Positions 34,763 through 43,098 of a stretch of DNA of 64,000 bases are shown one piece after another. The DNA is from Sabulibacter ruber (GTDB taxonomy: Bacteria; Bacteroidota; Bacteroidia; Cytophagales; Hymenobacteraceae), in assembly GCF_017355955.1 (NCBI RefSeq), contig NZ_JAFFID010000002.1, positions 806,001-870,000 on the forward strand, given 5' to 3'. A program made the position numbers and the translations under genes. The notes beneath the pieces are model-generated. The model was given only the letters and a program-made list of their open reading frames with translations, did no database searches and was not told the origin of the DNA. Each line of letters begins with the position of its first letter. Positions within the stretch are counted from its first letter, which is position 1.

Positions 34763-35725
34763 CTATTTGCGGAATCTGCCTTCGGCGGGCGGGCGGCCGG
34801 CCATGGCCTCGTTGCTGCTCTCGTGCGGTAACTCCCTTATCTCAAACCTCACAGAATTGTGGTTGGGCGTTACGGGCTGGCCAAAGGTATCGGCGTACTC
34901 CTGGGTGATCTCGGCCCCATAGAAGATGATGAGCGAGGAATAGTAAACCCAGGAAAGCAGGATGACCATAGACCCGGCGGCCCCGTAGGAACTGCTGAAA
35001 TCACTTTGACCAATGTACCAGCCAATCAGGTACTTGCCCAGCAGGAAGAGGAACGCGGTTACCAAAGCGCCCACCCACACATCGCGCCAGCGGATGTGGG
35101 CATCTGGCAGGTATTTATAAATCAATGCAAAGAGCAGCGTGATAAAGCCCAGGGAGACCGCAATGTCCAGTATGTATATGAACACAATAGCCAGGCCAGG
35201 AAGTAGTTTCTGCAGGTAATCGGTTAGGATTCCCAGGACGGCACTCACTACCAAGCTTACCAGCAGTAAAAAAGACATACTCAGAATGAGCCCAAAAGAC
35301 AGGACCCGGTCTCTTACCAGTTTCAGGATGCCGTTCTTAGGTTTGGTCTGGAGGTTCCACACCTGGTTCAATGATTCCTGCAGGGTGACAAAAATGGTAG
35401 TGCCGGCAAACACCAACGTACCAATACCCACCCAGGTAGCCACCGGGTTAGGGCCTTCCAGATGCAGTTTGGTAATCATAGTCTGGATCTCGGTGGCGGC
35501 TTCTGGGCCTACCAGGCCTTTGATCTGGTTGTAGAGCTGCCCGGTGACTGCCTCCTCGCCAAAGAAATAACCAGCGGTGCGTACCACTATGAAGAGAAGC
35601 GGAGGCAAAGAGAAGATAGTGTTATAGGATAACGCTGCCGCCAGCCGCAACGAGTTGTTCTTCATGAACTCTCCCGCAGAGTTGGTGATAAGACCTAAGA
35701 TGCTTTTTGCGGTATACTTTGCCAT
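34763..35725 (-). CDS. YihY/BrkB-family inner-membrane protein
   Basis: 320 residues from the ATG at 35725 (MAKYTAKSILGLITNSAGEF); the frame extends 34 codons upstream, but that part is arginine-rich and atypical. Six hydrophobic helices are visible, with the family signature RLAAALSYNTIFSLPPLLF near residue 30 and the last segments GAAGSMVILLSWVYYSSLI and FYGAEITQEYAD. The family (once called ribonuclease BN) is an integral membrane protein of unknown transport or envelope role. The last 40 residues are hydrophilic. Single gene between a hairpin and the DUF4403 gene. Confidence 0.92.
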   Translation of the reverse strand: MAKYTAKSILGLITNSAGEFMKNNSLRLAAALSYNTIFSLPPLLFIVVRTAGYFFGEEAVTGQLYNQIKGLVGPEAATEIQTMITKLHLEGPNPVATWVGIGTLVFAGTTIFVTLQESLNQVWNLQTKPKNGILKLVRDRVLSFGLILSMSFLLLVSLVVSAVLGILTDYLQKLLPGLAIVFIYILDIAVSLGFITLLFALIYKYLPDAHIRWRDVWVGALVTAFLFLLGKYLIGWYIGQSDFSSSYGAAGSMVILLSWVYYSSLIIFYGAEITQEYADTFGQPVTPNHNSVRFEIRELPHESSNEAMAGRPPAEGRFRK

Positions 35726-35927
35726 TCGCTTTTTCTGATATGTCTTACGTGAACCTACGGGAACAAGTGCCCAATTGTTGATAAAAGGGGCCTTTTGTAG
35801 ATACCTGCGGCGATGCCGAAGAAGCAAATAGGCGGGATTTTGGCGAATAAATACCTTTGGCTAGCAAGCTGTTGATGAGCAAAGCACCAAGAGCTGCGGG
35901 GTGATGCCTCTGTTTGCCAGGCTTGGT

Positions 35928-37364
35928 TTACTGGAAGAACAGACCCAACTGTCCGGTGGCCAGAAAGTGCGCCCGCAGGCCGTTTTCGGTCACAAACATG
36001 GTATCTGGCTCAAGAGTGAAATTGGAACCGCGCAGCACCAGTTTGTCCTGAAGCTGGGTTTCTTTCAGGCCGGTTTGCAGGGCTTGGCGCACGGTAGTCA
36101 GCTGGCCTTTTACAGGGAAGGTCATTTGCTGTTCTACCTGCGTTCTGAATTTATTCTGCAGAAGCCAGTTGGCGGTTTTTACCAGTTGGTCGCGGGTTTG
36201 GAGGGTATAAGACAAGTCGCGCACTTTTATCTCCTGGGAGGCCGCGTCATAGTAAGGGGTGCCCTGTAGCCAGACTTTGCCGTTCAGCTTTTTGGTGATG
36301 AAACCAGCCTTGGACTGACCGCTTACATCCAGGGCCAGCAGCAACTGCGTGCCTTTGCCGGTTACCACAATGTCATGCACAGTGAGCTGGTGTTTGCCGT
36401 TCTCAAAAGAGAACGACTGGCCTTTGAGTTCTTTCTGCAAAACCTGGGTCAGGTAACCGTAGGAGACATCGCTGGAGACGTTGAGCTGGGCTACCGGCGG
36501 CAGGTTACGAACAGCCGTAAAGGCCGGCAGCGCCACGGGTTTGCTGGGCGCGGGTTTCTGGCCGGGTAAAACCCTCACCAGGGCCTCTATCCCAATCTGC
36601 AAGCTCAATACATCTTTCTGCAATTCAATGGGCGTGAGTTTCACTGCCCGGGGCTCCATGGCAAGCCAGGCATTGTACTGGGAGTTGATCAACACCGGTG
36701 CCTGTAATTGGCTCCAGGCTTGGGACAGATAGGTTTTAAGCGGAACCCGTTTCTGCAGTTCCTGGTCCAATTGCTGGAGCATGGGATTGAGCTGGGCTTT
36801 CAGACGGGGCTCTATAAACGGAGCCAGGTTTATTTTCAAAGGTCCCAGAGAGAAAGTGGGCTTGCGTTCGCCCCAGGAGAAATCACCGGAGGAGTAGCTT
36901 TTTAAGACATAATCTGGCAGAATCTGGAGCCGGGTCTCGGTGCGCACCGTCATCTCAAACTCGGTTTCCTCTGTTTTCTGCAGCTTTTTGCAGAATTCAC
37001 AGGCATTCCATTGCCAACGGCCCTTGGCCCAGATCCGGAGGGGTACTTCGGTGTAAAGTTTGCTGGACTCGGCCCGCATGTTGATGGGGCCGGTTTTGGT
37101 GACTTTCACCATGAGGTCATCGTCTTCCAGGTTGTTGTCCAGGTACAGGACCTCTTTCATTTCCTGGTTCAGGCGTTCTTCCAGGGCAGCAACCGAGATA
37201 GAAACCGGTAAGGTAATGGTGGAAAGCGGTGGCTCTGGCAGCGGTTGGGGGCTTACCGCAGTGCCGGGGTTGGTGTCTGCCAGCGTTGTAGATTTTTGAC
37301 AGCTTACCAATTGGCCCGAGGCCAGCAAAATAGAAACGAAATAAAGAAAGCAACGCCTGCGCAT
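35928..37364 (-). CDS. DUF4403 family lipoprotein
   Basis: 478 residues with a lipobox (GQLVSC, C22) and then a Pro/Thr-rich stretch. The core shows the two similar halves of DUF4403: the first has LNQEMKEVLYLDNNLEDDDL near residue 65, the second VSSDVSYGYLTQVLQKELKG near 290, each a BPI/TULIP-like lipid-binding fold. A cysteine pair, WNACEFCKKLQ, lies near residue 118. It should be attached to the outer or inner membrane on the periplasmic side. The physiological ligand is unknown; the TULIP likeness is a family inference. Confidence 0.87.
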   Translation of the reverse strand: MRRRCFLYFVSILLASGQLVSCQKSTTLADTNPGTAVSPQPLPEPPLSTITLPVSISVAALEERLNQEMKEVLYLDNNLEDDDLMVKVTKTGPINMRAESSKLYTEVPLRIWAKGRWQWNACEFCKKLQKTEETEFEMTVRTETRLQILPDYVLKSYSSGDFSWGERKPTFSLGPLKINLAPFIEPRLKAQLNPMLQQLDQELQKRVPLKTYLSQAWSQLQAPVLINSQYNAWLAMEPRAVKLTPIELQKDVLSLQIGIEALVRVLPGQKPAPSKPVALPAFTAVRNLPPVAQLNVSSDVSYGYLTQVLQKELKGQSFSFENGKHQLTVHDIVVTGKGTQLLLALDVSGQSKAGFITKKLNGKVWLQGTPYYDAASQEIKVRDLSYTLQTRDQLVKTANWLLQNKFRTQVEQQMTFPVKGQLTTVRQALQTGLKETQLQDKLVLRGSNFTLEPDTMFVTENGLRAHFLATGQLGLFFQ

Positions 37365-37404
37365 GCTGTAAAATTAAGGGACGGAAGACAAAGCCGAAAG
37401 CCTT

Positions 37405-37440
37405 GTTTTCAGGCCAGGTCAGGAAAAACAGCCTTAAAAC
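37405..37440. repeat. Dispersed GGCTG palindrome, copy 13
   Basis: GTTTTCAGGCCAGGTCAGG then AAAAACAGCCTTAAAAC; the right half is well preserved. It fills the 79-base gap between two minus-strand genes. Confidence 0.7.
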
Positions 37441-37443
37441 CGG

Positions 37444-37773
37444 CTACGCTTTGCAGGCCAGCAGGCGGTCCAGCATTTTCCTGACCTCGTCTTCCGAGGA
37501 CAACAAACTGCAATGCCGCAAAGTGCCCTTGAAATACATAGCAAAAAACGGGGTGCCGGTGAGTTTTACCTCCTGGCTGGAAACCGGATTTTCAGAGGCG
37601 TCCATCTGCAGGAAGGTCACGTCTTTGTACTTGGGATCCTCAGAAAATTGCTTGAAAGAGGGTGCCAGCAGTTTGCAAATCTCGCAGTCCTCATCTATGA
37701 ACTTGACAATTACCCGTTCGCGCTGAAAGATGATGGAACGTAGCTCGTTGTCAGACGATATCTGAATGGCCAT
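37444..37773 (-). CDS. Cytosolic thioredoxin-family protein
   Basis: 109 residues, a single thioredoxin fold without a signal peptide. The redox site is CEIC (EDCEICKLLAPSF near residue 30) instead of CGPC, and the cis-Pro is in GTPFFAMYFKG. Such short thioredoxin-like proteins reduce cytosolic disulfides; the acidic EIC variant suggests a specialised partner. The C terminus carries two extra cysteines (HCSLL and LLACKA). A dispersed palindrome, not an operon partner, separates it from the DUF4403 gene. Confidence 0.87.
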   Translation of the reverse strand: MAIQISSDNELRSIIFQRERVIVKFIDEDCEICKLLAPSFKQFSEDPKYKDVTFLQMDASENPVSSQEVKLTGTPFFAMYFKGTLRHCSLLSSEDEVRKMLDRLLACKA

Positions 37774-37885
37774 TAGGATAAAAGTTGGTTAAACTATACT
37801 TAACGAGGATTCAATTGCGGAGGTTAAGGCTGGTGCCGGCTTAGCGGAAAACACGGGTCCTTGGTTTGGGCCTGGTGCTGCAGGT

Positions 37886-37921
37886 GTTTTGAGGCTAGTT
37901 TTCTCTAAAAACGCAGAAAAC
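37886..37921. repeat. Dispersed GGCTG palindrome, copy 14
   Basis: GTTTTGAGGCTAGTTTTCTC then TAAAAACGCAGAAAAC. Confidence 0.65.
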
Positions 37922-37970
37922 AGATAGAAGCGCAGAGCGGGTTCTCAGGTGCCTGGTTTCAACTCCTGGC

Positions 37971-38699
37971 CTAGGCCTGCTGCAGGAGCCACTCTTTGCG
38001 GAGAATGGGAGCTTGCCAGATGGCATCGGCCAGTTCCTGGTCTGAGGAGAACTGAAGCTGGGTAAGACAGCGGGCCTCTACTGAGAGTTGGATCTGCTTC
38101 ACCTCAAACGGCCAGGGTTCTACCAGCACCGGGCCGGTTTTCAACTGCGTTACCTCATACCTGATCTGGTCTGGGCCGTTGCTTATTTCCAGAGCGCGTT
38201 CCATTTCGGGTAGTTCGTTGCGGCAGAGAATCAGGGAGAAGCGGTCGCACCACTGCATGAAGTCATAGGCGTACTGGGCATCGGCTTTGGAAATCTTCAG
38301 CTGCTGGCGCCATTTCTTCTGGCAGGAGCGCTGCTCATCCAGGAACTCGTCCCAGAGCTTTTTTTTGCCTCGTAGTTCCTCGTACAGAAAAGACAAATGC
38401 ATGCTGGTCAGCAGACTGCGCCAGCGGCCCTGGAACCTGGCCTCTTTCATGACCTGCTGGGCCTGCTCCAGGCAGAAGGGGAGTTGGGTAAAGTTAGCGG
38501 GGGCTCCGGCCGGGGTGAGGGCATACCGCCCAGACCAGTCTTTCTGGCCATCATCATGCTGGGCTATGGCGGCTAAGGTCTGCATGAAGTGCAATGGCTT
38601 TTTTTCTGGCTGCCACGCAAATCCAATCTCGGCGGCCAATAGTGCGTGTGCCTGCTGGAAAACAATCTCCCATCCTTTCTCGTGCGGATTTACAATCAT
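37971..38699 (-). CDS. DUF3891 family protein
   Basis: 242 residues, full length for DUF3891: MIVNPHEKGWEIVFQQAHAL at the start, LAAIAQHDDGQKDW near residue 47 (conserved His-Asp-Asp), then a helix-rich centre with SLLTSMHLSFLYEEL. The HDD motif and an MH later in the chain recall an HD-type metal site, but no catalytic activity is established for the family. No signal peptide. Single gene. Confidence 0.85.
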   Translation of the reverse strand: MIVNPHEKGWEIVFQQAHALLAAEIGFAWQPEKKPLHFMQTLAAIAQHDDGQKDWSGRYALTPAGAPANFTQLPFCLEQAQQVMKEARFQGRWRSLLTSMHLSFLYEELRGKKKLWDEFLDEQRSCQKKWRQQLKISKADAQYAYDFMQWCDRFSLILCRNELPEMERALEISNGPDQIRYEVTQLKTGPVLVEPWPFEVKQIQLSVEARCLTQLQFSSDQELADAIWQAPILRKEWLLQQA

Positions 38700-38786
38700 A
38701 ACCTCTTTCTGCCGTAACGTTTGCCGCGTTTTTTAACTGATTCTAAAACGGAAAGGTTGTGGTGCTTAGGCAGATATGCTGCAGAT

Positions 38787-38822
38787 GATTTCTGCCTGAT
38801 TCCCGCAAAAAGGCCTTAAAAC
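38787..38822. repeat. Dispersed GGCTG palindrome, copy 15
   Basis: GATTTCTGCCTGATTCCC then GCAAAAAGGCCTTAAAAC. Confidence 0.55.
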
Positions 38823-38885
38823 AGAGAGCAGCCGGAATACCATAGGCTCTGCAGTTGAGAACTGTGGCAAGGAGGGCAGAAAATA

Positions 38886-38916
38886 AAAAGCCCGGCGCTA
38901 GAGACTAGTGCCGGGC
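38886..38916 (-). terminator. Terminator of the porin-family gene
   Basis: GCCCGGCGCTAG (38890-38901) with CTAGTGCCGGGC (38905-38916), one mismatch; A-run on the left. Confidence 0.85.
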
Positions 38917-38941
38917 CAGGTAAGTTAGGGTAATTCTGGGA

Positions 38942-39601
38942 CTAGAACACAAAGCCCAGACGCAGGCCGCTGTTCACGGTAGGGCGCAGTCTTAGAGAGC
39001 CTCCTTCGCCGTCAATGGTGGTGTTAGGACCACTTTCTGGATTGATTTCCACATCTCCTTCTTTTCTGTACTGTAGACCGAAACCGAACTCCACGCCCAG
39101 GTACACGTGACGGGCGAAGTAGTAATCAGCACCGGCTACGGCTCCTAACCCAAACCCGAAGTAGTTGCGGTTGGTGATGTTATTTCCGCCGTTAGACCAG
39201 GCACCGTCAATCTCGTAGTTATCGCCTTCCTCGTTGGCCGAGAACTTGGTGAAGCTTAGCTCAGCGCCTACGTAAGGAGACAAGCGCTCTGTGCCCGCAA
39301 AGTGTTTCTCAATACCAGGAGCCAGCACAAACAGGGTAGAAGTACGGCTGAAATCATCGTCTTCAGTGTCATTCTGAACATCCAGGATAAAAGAAGCCCT
39401 GATTGCCGTGTTGGGGGCCAGGAAGTAACGGCCGCGCAATTGGTTTAGGCCTAAACCAACGGTGTTGGTACCAGTCAGATTCAATTGGACTTCGCCGGTT
39501 ACCTCACCAGCCGCCGGTTTAATCCCGCCGCCGTCCTGGGCAGATGCCCCAAAGGCAAGGGAGAAGCAAAGCGCAGCAGCTGAAAAAACTTTCTTTAACA
39601 T
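38942..39601 (-). CDS. Small outer-membrane beta-barrel protein
   Basis: 219 residues: signal peptide (1-21, ending FGASAQ), then an eight-stranded OmpA/OmpX-like barrel. Strands are visible as GEVQLNLTGTNTVGLGLNQL, IRASFILDVQN, LSPYVGAELSFTKF, RHVYLGVEFGFGLQY and the final GLRLGFVF, which ends in the aromatic residue needed for barrel insertion. Loops are acidic (NDTEDDDFS and NEEGDNYE). Function unknown; typical of Bacteroidota porin-family proteins. Monocistronic with its own terminator. Confidence 0.88.
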   Translation of the reverse strand: MLKKVFSAAALCFSLAFGASAQDGGGIKPAAGEVTGEVQLNLTGTNTVGLGLNQLRGRYFLAPNTAIRASFILDVQNDTEDDDFSRTSTLFVLAPGIEKHFAGTERLSPYVGAELSFTKFSANEEGDNYEIDGAWSNGGNNITNRNYFGFGLGAVAGADYYFARHVYLGVEFGFGLQYRKEGDVEINPESGPNTTIDGEGGSLRLRPTVNSGLRLGFVF

Positions 39602-39780
39602 AGCTTTAATAGTATATAAGGGGGTAAAAGAAAGCTCAATATTAAGGAAGCAATATCTATTTACAGCAAGTTTTGGTAACCAATAGAAGGTTTGCTTCTT
39701 TATCCTGCTGCTAATGAACCAGATAGATTTGAAGTGTAGAAAAAGCCGCTTTCTCTATGTGGCTTAGGTCACAGAGGAGT

Positions 39781-39829
39781 GTTTTAGCTGGCAGTTCCCG
39801 GGCTGTTTTGGAGAAAACAGGTGAAAAAC
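39781..39829. repeat. Dispersed GGCTG palindrome, copy 16 (with insertion)
   Basis: GTTTTAGCTGGC, then a 10-base insertion, then GGGCTGTTTTGG and GAAAACAGGTGAAAAAC; it shares its last base with a terminator stem. Confidence 0.6.
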
Positions 39830-39864
39830 AAAGTGCCTGCCGTGGGGTAACGGCAGGCACTTTG
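39829..39864 (-). terminator. Terminator of the threonine dehydrogenase gene
   Basis: Perfect 15-bp stem: CAAAGTGCCTGCCGT (39829-39843) and its complement (39850-39864). Confidence 0.88.
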
Positions 39865-39895
39865 AAGCGTTTGGGCCAGTTTTTTTGGCAGGACC

Positions 39896-40858
39896 TTAGT
39901 TGTTGATGCGTTTCAGGTGCAGGAGCATGTCATCGGTCATGGTGTGCAGGTCATACTGCGGATTCCAGCCCCAGTCCTGGCGGGCAGCCAGGTCATCAAT
40001 GCTCTGTGGCCACGAGTCGGCAATTTGCTGCCGCATGTCGGGCTCATAGGTAATGGTGAAATCTGGGTAGTGGCGCTGAATGCTGGCCGCAATCTCCTGC
40101 GGCGTGAAGCTCATCGCCGCCAGGTTGTAAGAGGAACGCACTTTCACCTGTTCGGCCGGGGCGTGCATCAGGTCCAGGGTGCCTTTGAGGGCATCGGGCA
40201 TGTACATCATGGGCAGGCGGGTGTTCTCGCTCAGGAAACACTTGTAGGTGCCCTTAGCCAGGGCCTGGTGGTAAATATCCACGGCATAATCTGTAGTACC
40301 GCCGCCTGGTAAGGCTTTGTAGCCAATGAGGCCCGGGTAACGCAGGCTGCGCACATCCAGCCCGTACTTGAGGAAGTAATACTCGCACCACCGCTCACCG
40401 GCCTGTTTGCTGATGCCATACACGGTGTTGGGGTCCATGATGGTGTGCTGCGGGGTGTTCTCCCGCGGAGTATTCGGCCCGAAAACGGCGATGGAAGAAG
40501 GCCAGTACACTTTCTCTACCTTGTGCTCCAGCGCAAAGTCCAGCACGTTGAATAAGCCGTCCATGTTCAGGCGCCAGGCAAACTTGGGGTTCTTCTCGCC
40601 GGTGGCCGATAAAATAGCCGCCAAATGGTAAATCTGCTTGATTTTGTATTTGGAGGTAAGGTCTTCCAGATGCTGTGGCGTAAGTACGTCTATGATTTCA
40701 AACGGACCAGTCTCGCGTAACTCGGCTTGCTTGGGGTATTGGATATCGGCGGCTATTACGTTGGCATCGCCGTAGATCTTTCTCAATTCCAGGGTGAGTT
40801 CAGAGCCTAACTGGCCGCAGGCGCCTATCACTAGAATGGCATGGGTCTTTTTTGTCAT
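39896..40858 (-). CDS. L-threonine 3-dehydrogenase, extended-SDR (epimerase-like) type
   Basis: 320 residues. The NAD-binding motif GACGQLG (12-18) and the SDR catalytic Y147xxxK151 (TVYGISKQAGE) are present, with serine in PSSIAVFG upstream. The sequence pattern matches the short-chain threonine dehydrogenases, unlike the zinc-containing Tdh of E. coli. It oxidises threonine to 2-amino-3-ketobutyrate. The adjacent, divergent gene encodes Kbl, which cleaves that unstable product, so the pair forms a complete threonine-to-glycine pathway; this context decides the function among epimerase-like proteins. Confidence 0.92.
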   Translation of the reverse strand: MTKKTHAILVIGACGQLGSELTLELRKIYGDANVIAADIQYPKQAELRETGPFEIIDVLTPQHLEDLTSKYKIKQIYHLAAILSATGEKNPKFAWRLNMDGLFNVLDFALEHKVEKVYWPSSIAVFGPNTPRENTPQHTIMDPNTVYGISKQAGERWCEYYFLKYGLDVRSLRYPGLIGYKALPGGGTTDYAVDIYHQALAKGTYKCFLSENTRLPMMYMPDALKGTLDLMHAPAEQVKVRSSYNLAAMSFTPQEIAASIQRHYPDFTITYEPDMRQQIADSWPQSIDDLAARQDWGWNPQYDLHTMTDDMLLHLKRINN

Positions 40859-40878
40859 GAAGGTGCTGAATAGAAAAA

Positions 40879-40886
40879 CAAATGTA
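40879..40886 (-). promoter_or_regulatory. -7 element for threonine dehydrogenase
   Basis: TACATTTG on the minus strand, 20 bases upstream of the start; divergent to the Kbl promoter. Confidence 0.55.
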
Positions 40887-40932
40887 CGTTATTCAAGCGG
40901 CTCCAAAAAATTAGGGGAGGTGCCTACGTTTC

Positions 40933-40940
40933 GTATCTTT
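40933..40940 (+). promoter_or_regulatory. -7 element for kbl
   Basis: TATCTTTG, perfect TAnnTTTG, giving a leader of about 80 nt before kbl. Confidence 0.6.
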
Positions 40941-41027
40941 GGAAACCAAAACCTGCGTACAGCTTCTACCAGGAAAAGTTGACTTCATCTGACTCAACGA
41001 ACACCACGAACCAATAACCACGATTAT

Positions 41028-42221
41028 ATGTACGAAACCCTGCAACCTGATTTACAGCAGCAGTTAGCCGACATCCAAGCGAACGGCTTATATAAAAGAG
41101 AACGTGTCATTACCACCCCGCAGCACGCCCAGATCAAGACCCAGCAGACCGGCGAGGTGCTCAACTTCTGCGCCAATAACTACCTGGGGCTTTCCTCGCA
41201 CCCAGCGGTACTGGAGGCCGCCAAGCGCACCCTGGACACCCACGGCTACGGCATGAGCTCCGTGCGGTTTATCTGCGGAACCCAGGACATCCACAAGCAA
41301 CTGGAGCAGAAACTGGCCGAGTTCCTGGGCACCGAAGACACCATTCTGTACGCCGCGGCTTTTGACGCAAACGGCGGCGTGTTTGAGCCTTTGTTTGATG
41401 AGCAAAGCGCCATCATTTCTGATGCCTTGAACCACGCCTCCATTATTGACGGCATCAGGCTGTGTAAGGCGCAACGTTTCCGCTACGAGCACAACAACAT
41501 GGCCGATCTGGAAGCCAAACTACAGCAAGCCCAGGGCGCCAAGCACCGCATCATTGTCACCGATGGTTCTTTCTCCATGGACGGCACCATTGCCCAGCTA
41601 GACAAAATCTGTGATCTGGCAGATCAGTACAAAGCACTGGTGATGGTTGATGAGTCGCACTCCAGCGGCTTTATTGGCAAGACCGGCCGGGGTACCCATG
41701 AGTACCACAATGTGATGGGTCGGGTAGATATTATTACCGGTACCTTAGGCAAAGCCTTGGGTGGAGCCATGGGCGGTTTCACCACCGGCAGAAAGGAAAT
41801 CATAGAAATGCTGCGCCAGCGCTCGCGGCCGTACCTGTTCTCTAACTCTTTGGCTCCGGCTATTGTGGGCGGCTCTCTGGCGGTACTGGAACTGTTGAGC
41901 TCTACCACTGAACTGCGCGACCGCCTGGAGTGGAATACCAAATACTTCAGAGAGAACATGACTGCTGCCGGGTTTGACATCAGGCCAGGTGTGCACCCAA
42001 TTGTACCGGTCATGTTGTATGATGCAAAACTGGCCCAGGATTTTGCCACCAGAATGCTGGAGAAAGGCATCTACGTCATTGGGTTCTATTACCCGGTGGT
42101 AGCCAAAGGGGCAGCCCGCATCAGGGTACAGCTCTCGGCAGAACATACCCAGGAACATCTGGACAGAGCCATTCAGGCCTTTACCGAGGTTGGAAGAGAA
42201 TTGGGAGTACTGAAAGCCTAA
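41028..42221 (+). CDS. kbl: Glycine C-acetyltransferase (2-amino-3-ketobutyrate CoA ligase)
   Basis: 397 residues, alpha-oxoamine synthase family. Diagnostic parts are [20 protein letters not shown] near residue 47, [19 protein letters not shown] near 75 and the PLP lysine K242 in [14 protein letters not shown]. It converts 2-amino-3-ketobutyrate and CoA to glycine and acetyl-CoA. It is divergent from threonine dehydrogenase with 169 bases between them, each with its own -7 element. The related enzymes KAS/BioF are excluded by the closer match to Kbl and by the neighbour. Confidence 0.96.
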   Translation: MYETLQPDLQQQLADIQANGLYKRERVITTPQHAQIKTQQTGEVLNFCANNYLGLSSHPAVLEAAKRTLDTHGYGMSSVRFICGTQDIHKQLEQKLAEFLGTEDTILYAAAFDANGGVFEPLFDEQSAIISDALNHASIIDGIRLCKAQRFRYEHNNMADLEAKLQQAQGAKHRIIVTDGSFSMDGTIAQLDKICDLADQYKALVMVDESHSSGFIGKTGRGTHEYHNVMGRVDIITGTLGKALGGAMGGFTTGRKEIIEMLRQRSRPYLFSNSLAPAIVGGSLAVLELLSSTTELRDRLEWNTKYFRENMTAAGFDIRPGVHPIVPVMLYDAKLAQDFATRMLEKGIYVIGFYYPVVAKGAARIRVQLSAEHTQEHLDRAIQAFTEVGRELGVLKA

Positions 42222-42224
42222 TCT

Positions 42225-42259
42225 GTTTTTGGCCTATTTTGCAAAAATCTATAGAAAAG
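42225..42259. repeat. Dispersed GGCTG palindrome, copy 17
   Basis: GTTTTTGGCCTATTTTGC then AAAAATCTATAGAAAAG; a weak copy overlapping the kbl terminator. Confidence 0.45.
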
Positions 42260-42293
42260 CCTGTTGTCTGAAAAAGATGGCAGGCTTTTCTAT
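42251..42293 (+). terminator. kbl terminator
   Basis: ATAGAAAAGCCTG (42251-42263) with CAGGCTTTTCTAT (42281-42293), 13-bp perfect stem ending in T-rich sequence. Confidence 0.85.
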
Positions 42294-42590
42294 TTCAAGA
42301 GAACTTGTTTTCTGGAATCTGCTTGAGGAATGCTACTTATTAAATTTTTTAATTAATGTGTAAAATACAAGCATGAATCAGGGGTTAAATTCCAGCGCAT
42401 TTAAGTTGTATGAAGAAAGGAATTTCGCCCAATTACAGGTGAATTGAAATAAAATATAAAAGCCCTTAATAGCCGGGTCTGAATTTTCAGATTTCGGCTT
42501 TCTTTAAGTAAAAGCATCTTTTTTCTTGGATTAGCTTCCTCAAACAGTTCTCTGGTGCAGAAAACCTGATGAATTGTAACCGTTTGTGTT

Positions 42591-42625
42591 GTTTTTAGCT
42601 TGTTTTTAGAAAATGGCACCAAAAC
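42591..42625. repeat. Dispersed GGCTG palindrome, copy 18
   Basis: GTTTTTAGCTTGTTTTTAG then AAAATGGCACCAAAAC. Confidence 0.5.
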
Positions 42626-42695
42626 AGTATTGGTGGCAGGTACTAGAACATTCTGCCCTTTCGTTTGTTATATAGTAAGCTTTGAATAATTAAGG

Positions 42696-42726
42696 TTGTT
42701 AGCAAAGTAATGATTCCCTACTTTTG
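42696..42726 (+). promoter_or_regulatory. Promoter of the NYN/cold-shock gene
   Basis: TTG at 42696-42698 and TACTTTTG at 42719-42726, 20 bases apart; followed by CCC. It implies a long leader of about 360 nt. Confidence 0.65.
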
Positions 42727-43098
42727 CCCGACAGCGCTTTAAAGAAAAAGTTCTTTCTTTCGCGGGAAATGTGTAGTAAACCTAACTAAACATAAGGTTT
42801 GTGCCGGTAATTGTTGCCCTAGCACAAGCAGAAGAAATAAAAGTAAATTAAGAGTCCCCCAGACGAATTAAATGAAGGTATCATCAATTAATAGCAGAAT
42901 CCAAACCAGAAGTTTCTATCCCATAGCCAATATAGAACTAGTTCCTGCTCCTCCATACCCCCTGAAGTCTCTCTGTTTTTTGCCGCTTTCTTCTAGTAAT
43001 TTCCCTTTACCCCGTTTTACAGCAACAAACATAAAAACTCAAGACAGACAAATTAAAAGACAGACAGAAAGACAGAAAGACAAAAAACAGACAACAAC

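Larger units (their letters stand above)
42222..43098. other. Long gap and 5' leader ahead of the NYN/cold-shock gene
   Basis: 877 bases: kbl terminator, two dispersed palindromes, about 300 bases of AT-rich DNA with no gene, a well-formed promoter at 42696-42726, and a leader of roughly 360 nt ending in a GACAGACAGAAAGACAGAAA-type repeat (43042-43098). An 80-residue frame at 42872-43114 overlaps the next gene and looks spurious. Confidence 0.65.

Noticed and set aside
43042..43098. GACAGACAG-type repeat considered as a CRISPR or VNTR
   Set aside because: Units of 4-9 bases with no spacers; a simple sequence in the leader of the NYN gene.
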